Below are positions 1 through 4,655 of a DNA stretch of 5,200 nucleotides, piece after piece. The notes beneath the pieces are model-generated. The model was given only the letters and a program-made list of their open reading frames with translations, had not been told where the DNA came from and searched no databases. The stretch's first letter is position 1, and every line of letters begins with the position of its first letter. The translations under genes and the position numbers were made by a program. The stretch spans positions 1 to 5,200 of the forward strand of contig DNAD01000358.1 of assembly GCA_003484785.1 (NCBI GenBank), read 5' to 3'. The DNA is from Lachnospiraceae bacterium. GTDB taxonomy: Bacteria > Bacillota > Clostridia > Lachnospirales > Lachnospiraceae.

Positions 1-1191
1 CTCCACCACCAGCGTAAGACAGACCACCGAGGCCACCACCAGCGTGACCCTGTCTATCAGCATGAGCTTCACCAGATTGGTAGCGGCAAGAGTGACCCCG
101 CAGAGCATCGCCACCCTTATCTCCTTCCAGATGACCTTTACCATATCATGGAATTCTATTTCATTAAGGGAAAGTCCTCTTATTATAGTAACCGAGGCCT
201 GCCCCCCGGCGTTTCCGCCCGTGTCCATAAGCATTGGGATAAAGGCAGTCAGCACCACGTAGGCAGAGAGCGCCGATTCGTAGCGGGTTATTATCCCTCC
301 CGTGACCGTAGCCGATATCATCAAAAGCAGCAGCCAGGGGATCCTCTTTTTATAGGTCTCAAAAACCCCGGTCTTCATGTACGGCTTGTCGGTGGGCACG
401 ATAGCGGCCATCTTTTCAATATCCTCGGTGGCCTCCTCTCTCATGATATCCACAACGTCATCGATGGTGATGATGCCCACAAGACGGTTCTCGTTATCCA
501 CAACCGGCATGGCGGTAAAATCGTATTTGGAGAACTGCATCGCCACCTCTTCCTGGTCGGTAAGGGTGTTCACCGAGATGATGTTGTCGTTCATGAAGTC
601 GCCTATGATCTCATTTTCATTCCTGAGCAGAAGATATCTTAAGGCTACCGTCCCTATCAGATGGCGTTCGCTGTCAAGCACGTAGCAGATATTGATGGTT
701 TCCTTATCCAGCCCTACCCTTCTTATCCTTTCGATCGCCTCTTTGACATTAAGATTCACCTTCAGATCCACAAATTCCACGGTCATGATACTTCCCGCGG
801 AATCCTCCGGATATCTCAGAAGATGGTTGATATCCCGCCTGGTCTCCGAATTGGCATTTGCTAACAGCCTTTTTACCACTCCTGCCGGCATTTCTTCCAT
901 AAGGTCGGTCGCATCATCGGCCATAAGGTTATTTATGATATTCGCTGCCTCACGGTCGGTTATGGATGTTATGATGGTCTGCTGGGTTTCGATATCAAGA
1001 TAGGCAAAAACATCCGCAGCCATGGTCTTTGGAAGTATCCTGAAGAGCTTTATCTGCTCTTCCGTGGACAATTCCTCAAACACGGCCGCAATGTCTGCCT
1101 CGTTCATCTCGGAAAGCTGCTGTCTGAGATTTGTATACTGTCTGTTTTCGATAAGATCGCGGATCTCATCCATTGTGTATTCAGTAGACAT
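1..1191 (-). CDS. mgtE: Magnesium transporter MgtE (3' part beyond window)
   Basis: Encodes a Mg2+ channel/transporter of the inner membrane, gated by its own cytoplasmic Mg2+-sensing domains. The frame is open from the ATG at 1191 to the window edge, giving 397 residues of a family usually about 450 long. Domains in order: the MgtE N domain (about 1-130), which carries the acidic patch MADDATDLMEEMP; two CBS repeats (about 131-265), ending in VVDIMREEATEDIEKMAAI, the start of the connecting plug helix; then membrane helices from about residue 285 (PWLLLLMISATVTGG), followed by the family signature PMLMDTGGNAGGQAS and two further helices. The last helices and pore end lie outside the window. 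Acidic residues in the N domain, CBS pair and plug form the Mg2+ sensor in characterised homologues. The gene stands alone behind a long leader (1192-about 1632). The start is uncertain: the ATG has no nearby ribosome binding site, and the strong one at 1231-1238 would suit an in-frame CTG at 1224-1222. The function call itself is secure. Confidence 0.95.
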   Translation of the reverse strand, partial: MSTEYTMDEIRDLIENRQYTNLRQQLSEMNEADIAAVFEELSTEEQIKLFRILPKTMAADVFAYLDIETQQTIITSITDREAANIINNLMADDATDLMEEMPAGVVKRLLANANSETRRDINHLLRYPEDSAGSIMTVEFVDLKVNLNVKEAIERIRRVGLDKETINICYVLDSERHLIGTVALRYLLLRNENEIIGDFMNDNIISVNTLTDQEEVAMQFSKYDFTAMPVVDNENRLVGIITIDDVVDIMREEATEDIEKMAAIVPTDKPYMKTGVFETYKKRIPWLLLLMISATVTGGIITRYESALSAYVVLTAFIPMLMDTGGNAGGQASVTIIRGLSLNEIEFHDMVKVIWKEIRVAMLCGVTLAATNLVKLMLIDRVTLVVASVVCLTLVVE

Positions 1192-1230
1192 GATAAACGC
1201 ATATAAGCCGTATCCCCGATACAGCTTAAT

Positions 1231-1238
1231 CCCTCCTT
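1231..1238 (-). promoter_or_regulatory. Strong Shine-Dalgarno far from the mgtE ATG
   Basis: The minus strand reads AAGGAGGG here, the best ribosome binding site in the leader. It lies 39 nt upstream of the ATG at 1191-1189, too far for direct use. Exactly 6 nt downstream is a CTG (1224-1222) in the mgtE frame, followed by 10 open codons (YRGYGLYAFI) and then the conventional ATG. An in-frame TAA overlaps the first bases of the site, so the frame cannot extend further. Either translation begins at the rare CTG codon, or folding brings the site near the ATG, or an ATG start with a weak site is used. Confidence 0.55.
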
Positions 1239-1299
1239 ATTTTTTTCAGAGGGCCCTGCGTCTTAAAGCCGGCCCGGCCGGAAGCTTTCCGGCAGAGCC
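1231..1299 (-). promoter_or_regulatory. Competing helices at the mgtE ribosome binding site
   Basis: Two alternative pairings can be drawn by eye on the minus strand. Helix A pairs GGCUCUGC (1299-1292) with GCAGGGCC (1259-1252): 8 bp with one G-U pair, enclosing a small hairpin CGGAA/UUCCG with loop AGC. Helix B pairs CCCUC (1253-1249) with GAGGG (1235-1231), which hides the Shine-Dalgarno in a stem with an A-rich loop. The helices share bases 1252-1253, so the last pairs of one must open for the other to form fully. This is the layout of a translational on/off switch, A leaving the site free and B masking it. No ligand-binding motif is recognised, and the fold has not been computed. Confidence 0.4.
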
Positions 1300-1309
1300 T
1301 TATCCGTTA

Positions 1310-1414
1310 TTACCCGCGGATGATAGGGAATACGGAATAAAAAAACGCGGCGGCCCATATGCACGTTCGTTCGGGAACATCTGAAGATTGCGAGTTACTT
1401 CGGATCTTCTTCAT
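1310..1414 (-). CDS. Possible 34-codon leader ORF before mgtE
   Basis: An ATG at 1414 opens a 34-codon frame ending in TAA at 1310, with a purine-rich stretch (AAGGAAAGGCGGTGG) ending 5 nt before the ATG. The peptide begins MKKIRSNSQSSDVPERTC and ends in a mostly hydrophobic stretch, IWAAAFFYSVFPIIRG, so it could be a small membrane-associated or leader peptide. It stops 118 nt before the mgtE ATG, just upstream of the competing helices, so ribosome movement through it could influence them. Against it: codons such as CGA and ATA are unlike the neighbouring genes, the ORF is short, and I recognise no homologue. It may be chance within a structured RNA. Confidence 0.25.
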   Translation of the reverse strand: MKKIRSNSQSSDVPERTCIWAAAFFYSVFPIIRG

Positions 1415-1451
1415 AAAAACCACCGCCTTTCCTTATACTCTCAAACACGAT

Positions 1452-1553
1452 CGGCTGTCCTTTCGGCCTGATACGGGAAACGGATCTGTCTGATCCGCCT
1501 GCGATATCGGTTCCGGATTAAGCACCGAAGGCGGGCCAGCATATCGGCAGCCG
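1452..1553 (-). ncRNA. Candidate structured RNA element in mgtE leader
   Basis: On the minus strand, complementary blocks nest consistently. CGGCUG (1553-1548) pairs with CAGCCG (1457-1452). Inside it UGGCC (1538-1534) pairs with GGCCG (1468-1464, one G-U). Inside that CGCCU (1533-1529) pairs with AGGCG (1500-1496), continued by UCGGU (1528-1524) with ACCGA (1511-1507) around a 12-nt loop. A further small hairpin, CGGAUC with GAUCCG around AGACA, sits at 1497-1481 and competes with the base of the third helix. The nesting resembles an aptamer-like multi-helix domain, but I recognise none of the common riboswitch classes (M-box, cobalamin, TPP, yybP-ykoY, T-box). The pairing was done by hand in GC-rich sequence, so some of it may be fortuitous. 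Confidence 0.33.
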
Positions 1554-1570
1554 GTTGTGTTATCGGGTAT

Positions 1571-1584
1571 TTATTTTAAAATAA
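1571..1584. repeat. Perfect 14-bp AT palindrome
   Basis: TTATTTTAAAATAA is identical on both strands and lies 6 nt past the T-run of the terminator-like hairpin. It could be an operator for a dimeric regulator. It also contains TAAAAT, a near-consensus -10 box reading toward mgtE, though no convincing -35 box stands 16-18 nt upstream. AT-rich palindromes of this length also arise by chance. Confidence 0.35.
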
Positions 1585-1590
1585 CTCCTC

Positions 1591-1623
1591 AAAAAACCGC
1601 TCAAAAGCCTTTATACAGCGGTT
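1591..1623 (-). terminator. Intrinsic terminator-like hairpin
   Basis: On the minus strand AACCGCT (1623-1617) pairs with AGCGGTT (1601-1595), 7 bp around a 15-nt loop, and the arm runs into six consecutive T (1596-1591). The orientation suits transcription toward mgtE. It may end the zinc-ribbon mRNA, whose stop is about 100 nt upstream. However, it also lies within about 10 nt of the start predicted for the promoter at 1639-1667, so it could act as an attenuator or define a very short RNA. Confidence 0.6.
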
Positions 1624-1638
1624 CATCGGATCGTTCTA

Positions 1639-1667
1639 AGTTTAACAGAAGCAATTTATTATGTCAA
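1639..1667 (-). promoter_or_regulatory. Sigma-A promoter upstream of mgtE leader
   Basis: The minus strand has a perfect -35 box TTGACA (1667-1662), a 17-nt spacer and a -10 box TAAACT (1644-1639) preceded by TGT, an extended -10. The predicted start is near 1632. It lies 57 bp after the stop of the zinc-ribbon gene and points at mgtE. The match is strong, but the terminator-like hairpin directly downstream means that read-through or control is needed for mgtE expression. Confidence 0.65.
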
Positions 1668-1724
1668 CCGTGTTGTGGCTTCGGGGTCATAAAACCGGCG
1701 CAGATCCGTGCCTGTAACGCCCCG

Positions 1725-2204
1725 TCAGCTGAGGAAGCCGAAATTTCTTAAGATCGGTACCTCCTTCGACTGGTTCTTTGCAACCGACACGAAGCAGATA
1801 AAGCGGACGATGAACAGGATCACGCTGCAGACGCAGGCCGCCACGGGAATTATTATCGTCCAGAAGAACACCAGCGAAAACAGTCCCAAAAGAGTATTGA
1901 TAAGGGTGATCTTGAAATTCTCCCTTATATGAAAAGCCAGATAATTCGATTTGGATTTTCCTACAAGCCAGAGGATAACAAAGCAGATGAGCGTTCCGTA
2001 AAGGCCCGAAAGATACATGATCATCGCAACCACCTTGTTGTCATGCACATCCTTGATATTGAACTCCTCCGTATGATCCCAGGCCGGTGCCATGCTTACC
2101 GCTGCCTGCGGGCCCGCTGCGGGGTTATCTACGTTAGTACCGCATACATGGCAAAAAATATTATTATCCTCTATCTGCGCTCCGCATTTAGGACAGATCT
2201 TCAT
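1725..2204 (-). CDS. Zinc-ribbon small membrane protein, function unknown
   Basis: A 159-residue protein. The N terminus is a zinc ribbon with ligands C4, C7, C18 and C21 (CPKCG and CHVCG pairs). An Ala/Pro-rich linker (about 27-45) follows, then a membrane part: one helix at about 57-82, an amphipathic linking segment YLAFHIRENFKITL (88-101), and two closely spaced helices from about 98 to 142, ending in a short tail. The helix/linker layout recalls DUF4870/Tic20-like small membrane proteins with a zinc ribbon in front; this is resemblance by eye. The ATG is well supported by GGGAGG (2218-2213) 8 nt upstream. The gene has its own promoter and is flanked by terminator-like hairpins on both sides, so it looks monocistronic. 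A role in membrane or envelope upkeep would be a guess; no catalytic motif is visible. Confidence 0.85.
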   Translation of the reverse strand: MKICPKCGAQIEDNNIFCHVCGTNVDNPAAGPQAAVSMAPAWDHTEEFNIKDVHDNKVVAMIMYLSGLYGTLICFVILWLVGKSKSNYLAFHIRENFKITLINTLLGLFSLVFFWTIIIPVAACVCSVILFIVRFICFVSVAKNQSKEVPILRNFGFLS

Positions 2205-2248
2205 TTTCAGAGCCTCCCTTCACATAAATAAAAATACATAACAAATGA

Positions 2249-2276
2249 ATTATAACATCTTTTCACGATTTTTCAA
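2249..2276 (-). promoter_or_regulatory. Extended -10 promoter of zinc-ribbon gene
   Basis: The minus strand carries TTGAAA (2276-2271), a 16-nt spacer and a perfect TATAAT (2254-2249) preceded by TGT, the extended -10 feature. The predicted start near 2242 leaves a leader of about 38 nt before the ATG at 2204. This AT-rich stretch lies between the operon terminator and the gene it serves. Confidence 0.75.
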
Positions 2277-2292
2277 TAATCGAGTAAAGTAA

Positions 2293-2315
2293 GAGCGCGG
2301 CTTTCCGCCGCGCTC
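2293..2315 (-). terminator. Terminator after the ABC importer operon
   Basis: A perfect 9-bp GC-rich stem, GAGCGCGGC with GCCGCGCTC around a 5-nt loop, starts 40 nt past the stop of the binding-protein gene. On the minus strand it is followed by the T-rich TTACTTTACT; on the plus strand by a better T-run (2318-2327). The hairpin could therefore stop polymerase in both directions, though no plus-strand gene leads into it. Confidence 0.75.
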
Positions 2316-2354
2316 CGTTTATTTTTTACTGCCTTTGATGTTATGCAAAAGCTT

Positions 2355-3680
2355 TTATTTCTGAGGTCCGTCAATAGCTGCCCACTGCTCCTCTATCTGA
2401 GCGCAGGCCTCGTCCTTGCTGATGCTTCCCGCAATGTATGACTGAAGGATCTGGCCGCAGGTCTGATGCCAGCTGTCGGTGGAGTAGCAGATAGCCAGTG
2501 CTCCGGCACCTTTTTCGGCCGCAAGAGCGGAACCCTGCTTGATAACCTCAAACTCTGACTCGGCATCTGAAACGATGGGAGGAACAACCCCTGCCACATC
2601 ATTGAACCAGGCCTTGCCGTAATCGGAGGTATACCACCAGTTTACAAAATCAAGGGTAGCCTGAAGGTTCGGTGAATCCTTGTATACATGGAGAGCCTGA
2701 TCGGAGCCCGAAACAACCTTGCATTCAGCAGCATCCTCGGTGACCGGATAGCCGTTGAAGCCTATCTTAAGATCGGGATTGATGGCAAGGCAGTCAGCCT
2801 CTATCCATGCGCCCTGTCCTATGGTCATCGCTGCCTGTCCCGAAGCAAAAGCAGCTTCCTCTGCCGCAAGATCGGTCTCGAGGGGCTTGTCATCCCCGTT
2901 AGCTGCTACGAAATCAATGAAATCGAAGTAATTCTCATAAAGCTCGGGATAGTCCTTAACCTTGGCCTCGCCGTTCTCAAACTTCGCAACGAGCTCCGCT
3001 GTGGAGATCCCTGCCCCGTCGGCAGCAGCGTTTACGAAGTTCTGATAGGTGTGTTTGAATACCCACCACTCCGCAAAGCCTGTGGTGAAGGGCTTGATGC
3101 CGAGGGCCGAGATCTTTTCGGCTGCATCCTTAAGCTCCGTAATGGTCTCGGGGAACTTTTCGATCCCTGCCTGCTCAAAGATATCCTTATTATAAAGGAC
3201 TCCGAAATAATTGCCCTTTATCGCAAAGCCGTAGCAGCCTGTGCCGCCGTTTTCGGTGGAGCTCATGGCAGCGGCTACTGCCGGATCCATTGTTGTCATT
3301 ATAGGCTCTTCGGAAAGATCATAGGAATATTCCAGATAGGTATCGATCTCCTTTCCGGAGGTGGATGAGAAGATATCCGGAACCTCTCCCGAATTGAGCT
3401 TTGCCTTTAACAGTGTGGGATAATCGTTCTGGGTGGTCTCATAGTTGATGGTAACATTTGGGGCAACGTTCTTGTACTCCTCGATGAGTTCGTTGATCGC
3501 ATCCGCATATTCGGGGGAAGAGACAAACATATAGATCTCTCCCGAAGCGTCCGAAACTTCAGCCGATGCATCCGCCCCTGATGAGGCCGGAGCCGCCGTG
3601 CCCGCGGGCATCGCACAGCCCGCTAAGAGCGAGAAAGCCATGGTGGCACCTAAAAGCGCCGATAAAACACGTTTTTTCAT
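2355..3680 (-). CDS. Carbohydrate ABC transporter substrate-binding lipoprotein
   Basis: The extracellular binding component of a CUT1-type sugar importer, 441 residues, a usual length for family 1 solute-binding proteins. A lipoprotein signal peptide (MKKR, then a hydrophobic core) ends in the lipobox L19-A20-G21-C22; C22 would be lipid-anchored. An Ala/Ser-rich linker (about 23-47) precedes the folded domain. Family hallmarks are YNKDIFEQAGI (163-173), the stretch FASGQAAMTIGQGAW (278-292), and aromatic-rich spots (EWW at 204-206, FVNWWY at 345-350) that could stack on sugar rings. The substrate cannot be read from the sequence. The start is supported by AGGAGAGG (3695-3688), 7 nt upstream of the ATG. 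The gene comes last, after both permeases, whereas in many operons it comes first; a hairpin and its own ribosome binding site in the 135-bp gap may let it be made in excess. Six cysteines beyond C22 are unusual for a secreted protein but tolerable in an anaerobe. Confidence 0.93.
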   Translation of the reverse strand: MKKRVLSALLGATMAFSLLAGCAMPAGTAAPASSGADASAEVSDASGEIYMFVSSPEYADAINELIEEYKNVAPNVTINYETTQNDYPTLLKAKLNSGEVPDIFSSTSGKEIDTYLEYSYDLSEEPIMTTMDPAVAAAMSSTENGGTGCYGFAIKGNYFGVLYNKDIFEQAGIEKFPETITELKDAAEKISALGIKPFTTGFAEWWVFKHTYQNFVNAAADGAGISTAELVAKFENGEAKVKDYPELYENYFDFIDFVAANGDDKPLETDLAAEEAAFASGQAAMTIGQGAWIEADCLAINPDLKIGFNGYPVTEDAAECKVVSGSDQALHVYKDSPNLQATLDFVNWWYTSDYGKAWFNDVAGVVPPIVSDAESEFEVIKQGSALAAEKGAGALAICYSTDSWHQTCGQILQSYIAGSISKDEACAQIEEQWAAIDGPQK

Positions 3681-3710
3681 AAAAATACCTCTCCTTTTCT
3701 TTGTTTATTT

Positions 3711-3728
3711 TAAGGTCCTTCGACCTTA
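3711..3728 (-). promoter_or_regulatory. Intergenic mRNA hairpin before binding-protein gene
   Basis: TAAGGTC (3728-3722) pairs perfectly with GACCTTA (3717-3711) around the loop GAAG. No T-run follows on the minus strand (AAATAAAC instead), so it is not a terminator. Placed 30 nt before the binding-protein ATG, it could block exonucleases or mark a processed 5' end. This would favour binding protein over permeases, as intercistronic hairpins do in other sugar ABC operons; that role is inference. Confidence 0.5.
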
Positions 3729-3762
3729 GAACCTGATATATGGTAAACGTAAAATATATTTC

Positions 3763-3803
3763 CCTTCCGGCCTGTCCCTGTGTTCGTCTCCTGCCTTCCG
3801 GCC
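3763..3803. repeat. 10-bp direct repeat, 31-bp period
   Basis: CCTTCCGGCC occurs at 3763-3772 and again at 3794-3803, in the gap between the second permease and the binding-protein gene. The 31-bp period is close to three helical turns, which would put both copies on one face of the DNA. It could be a protein-binding pair or a chance duplication in a GC-rich gap. Confidence 0.4.
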
Positions 3804-3804
3804 C

Positions 3805-3822
3805 TATCCCTATCCTTATCCC
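3805..3822. repeat. Tandem hexamer over the permease stop codon
   Basis: Three copies of TATCCC (the middle one TATCCT) run from 3805 to 3822, spanning the stop codon of the second permease. In the transcript this reads as spaced G-runs (GGG, GG, GGG, GGG with 3-4-nt loops), which could in principle form a two-layer G-quadruplex just past the stop. Confidence 0.45.
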
Positions 3823-4655
3823 TTGACCGCGCCCGCTACCACGCCCTCAACTATATATCTCTGAAGGAAAATGAACACTATGATCGAGGGAAGCACCGTC
3901 AGGCTCATGGAAGCCATCGCATACTGCCATTTGGTATTCATCTGTCCCACGAAGGTATAGGAGGCGAGCACCAGAGTCTTTGTCTCGTTGCTCGAATTAA
4001 CCATCAGAAGGGGAAGGAGGAAATCATTCCAGATCCACATCACATCCAGCACCACCACAGTCACGATAACGGATTTTAACAGGGGAAATATCACCGCAGT
4101 GAAGGTTTTTAAGGTGCTGGCCCCGTCTATATGGGCGCTTTCATCGATCTCTGAAGGTATGGTCTTCATGAAATTATAGATAATGAAGGTAGCCATCGGT
4201 ATGCCAAAGCCCCAGTACTGGATACCCAGGCCGATCTTGCTCTGATCCAGATGTATAATGCTCATGGCCTTTAGGAGGGTGATCATTATGGTCTGAAAAG
4301 GGATCAGCATCGGCGTGATAATAAAGGTATAGATCAGCGCCGTGTACTTTGTCCTTCTTCTGTCCAGGATATATGCGGCAATGGATGAGAAGACGACTAT
4401 CCCCGCCAGTCCCGTTATCGTGATCAGAACGTTGTTCATAAAGAGCTTTCCGTATTTGATCTTGTCGATAACATACGTTATGTTCTCAAAGGTGGGCTCC
4501 TTCGGAAAAGCTATGGGGTCCAGAACTATCTCTCCGAAGGGTTTAAACGAGTTCATGAACATAAGAAACACCGGATATATGTATACCAGGGCGAGTATGG
4601 TTAATATAACTATCGTTATTATATTGGCCGCCCTCTGCTTCTCCTTCATTCCCAT
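3816..4655 (-). CDS. Sugar ABC transporter permease, MalG/UgpE type
   Basis: The second membrane subunit of the CUT1-type importer, 279 residues, full length for the family. About six membrane helices are visible: near 11-34, 73-95, 106-130, 145-162, 195-219 and 250-265. The cytoplasmic EAA loop, where the ATPase docks, is present at about 168-191 (SEIDESAHIDGAS, then the FPLL end). The C terminus QRYIVEGVVAGAVKG matches the family ending closely. The ATG at 4655 overlaps the TAA of the upstream permease by one base (TAATG), indicating translational coupling. GGGAGG (4671-4666) lies 10 nt before this ATG; the alternative ATG two codons on (MGM) is too far from it. No ATPase gene is in view, so the system probably uses a shared ATPase encoded elsewhere. 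Confidence 0.95.
   Translation of the reverse strand: MGMKEKQRAANIITIVILTILALVYIYPVFLMFMNSFKPFGEIVLDPIAFPKEPTFENITYVIDKIKYGKLFMNNVLITITGLAGIVVFSSIAAYILDRRRTKYTALIYTFIITPMLIPFQTIMITLLKAMSIIHLDQSKIGLGIQYWGFGIPMATFIIYNFMKTIPSEIDESAHIDGASTLKTFTAVIFPLLKSVIVTVVVLDVMWIWNDFLLPLLMVNSSNETKTLVLASYTFVGQMNTKWQYAMASMSLTVLPSIIVFIFLQRYIVEGVVAGAVKG

Larger units (their letters stand above)
1192..1632 (-). promoter_or_regulatory. Long mgtE 5' leader, candidate cis-regulatory RNA
   Basis: With the stretch up to 1724, this makes a 533-bp interval without a convincing protein gene. If the promoter at 1639-1667 is used, the mgtE mRNA carries about 440 nt of untranslated leader. That leader holds, in order, a terminator-like hairpin, a palindrome, a segment of nested complementary blocks, a possible short ORF and competing helices at the ribosome binding site. 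Known family context: mgtE genes of Firmicutes are commonly controlled by the M-box Mg2+ riboswitch. I looked for its conserved core (the GGUGAGGCUCC-type 5' element and the internal-loop elements) and found only a fragmentary resemblance (AAGGCTC near 1295-1301). Regulation by Mg2+ is therefore inference from the gene served, not from a recognised motif. Confidence 0.5.

Noticed and set aside
3..45. 13-bp direct repeat CCACCACCAGCGT at 3-15 and 33-45
   Set aside because: It encodes TLVV twice within a membrane helix of MgtE; ordinary for valine/leucine-rich helices with biased codons.
148..642. Plus-strand open frame of 164 codons, and others across 44-1384
   Set aside because: They are antisense to mgtE, whose frame is uninterrupted and carries all family hallmarks.
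1437..1540. 33-codon minus-strand ORF beginning MLARLRCLIRNRYRRR
   Set aside because: No ribosome binding site, an implausibly arginine-rich composition, and it coincides with the segment of nested complementary blocks, so it is better explained as structured RNA.
1192..1640. M-box Mg2+ riboswitch
   Set aside because: Expected for mgtE, but the conserved core elements could not be found by eye, only AAGGCTC near 1295-1301; a covariance-model search would settle it.
2688..3368. Plus-strand open frame of 226 codons
   Set aside because: It lies wholly antisense to the binding-protein gene, whose family motifs are unmistakable; the antisense protein shows no recognisable domain and reflects codon bias on the other strand.
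3739..3756. Possible CcpA cre site (TGGTAAACGTAAAA-like) before the binding-protein gene
   Set aside because: Only one half matches the cre consensus; the other half is AT-rich with several mismatches and the symmetry is lacking.
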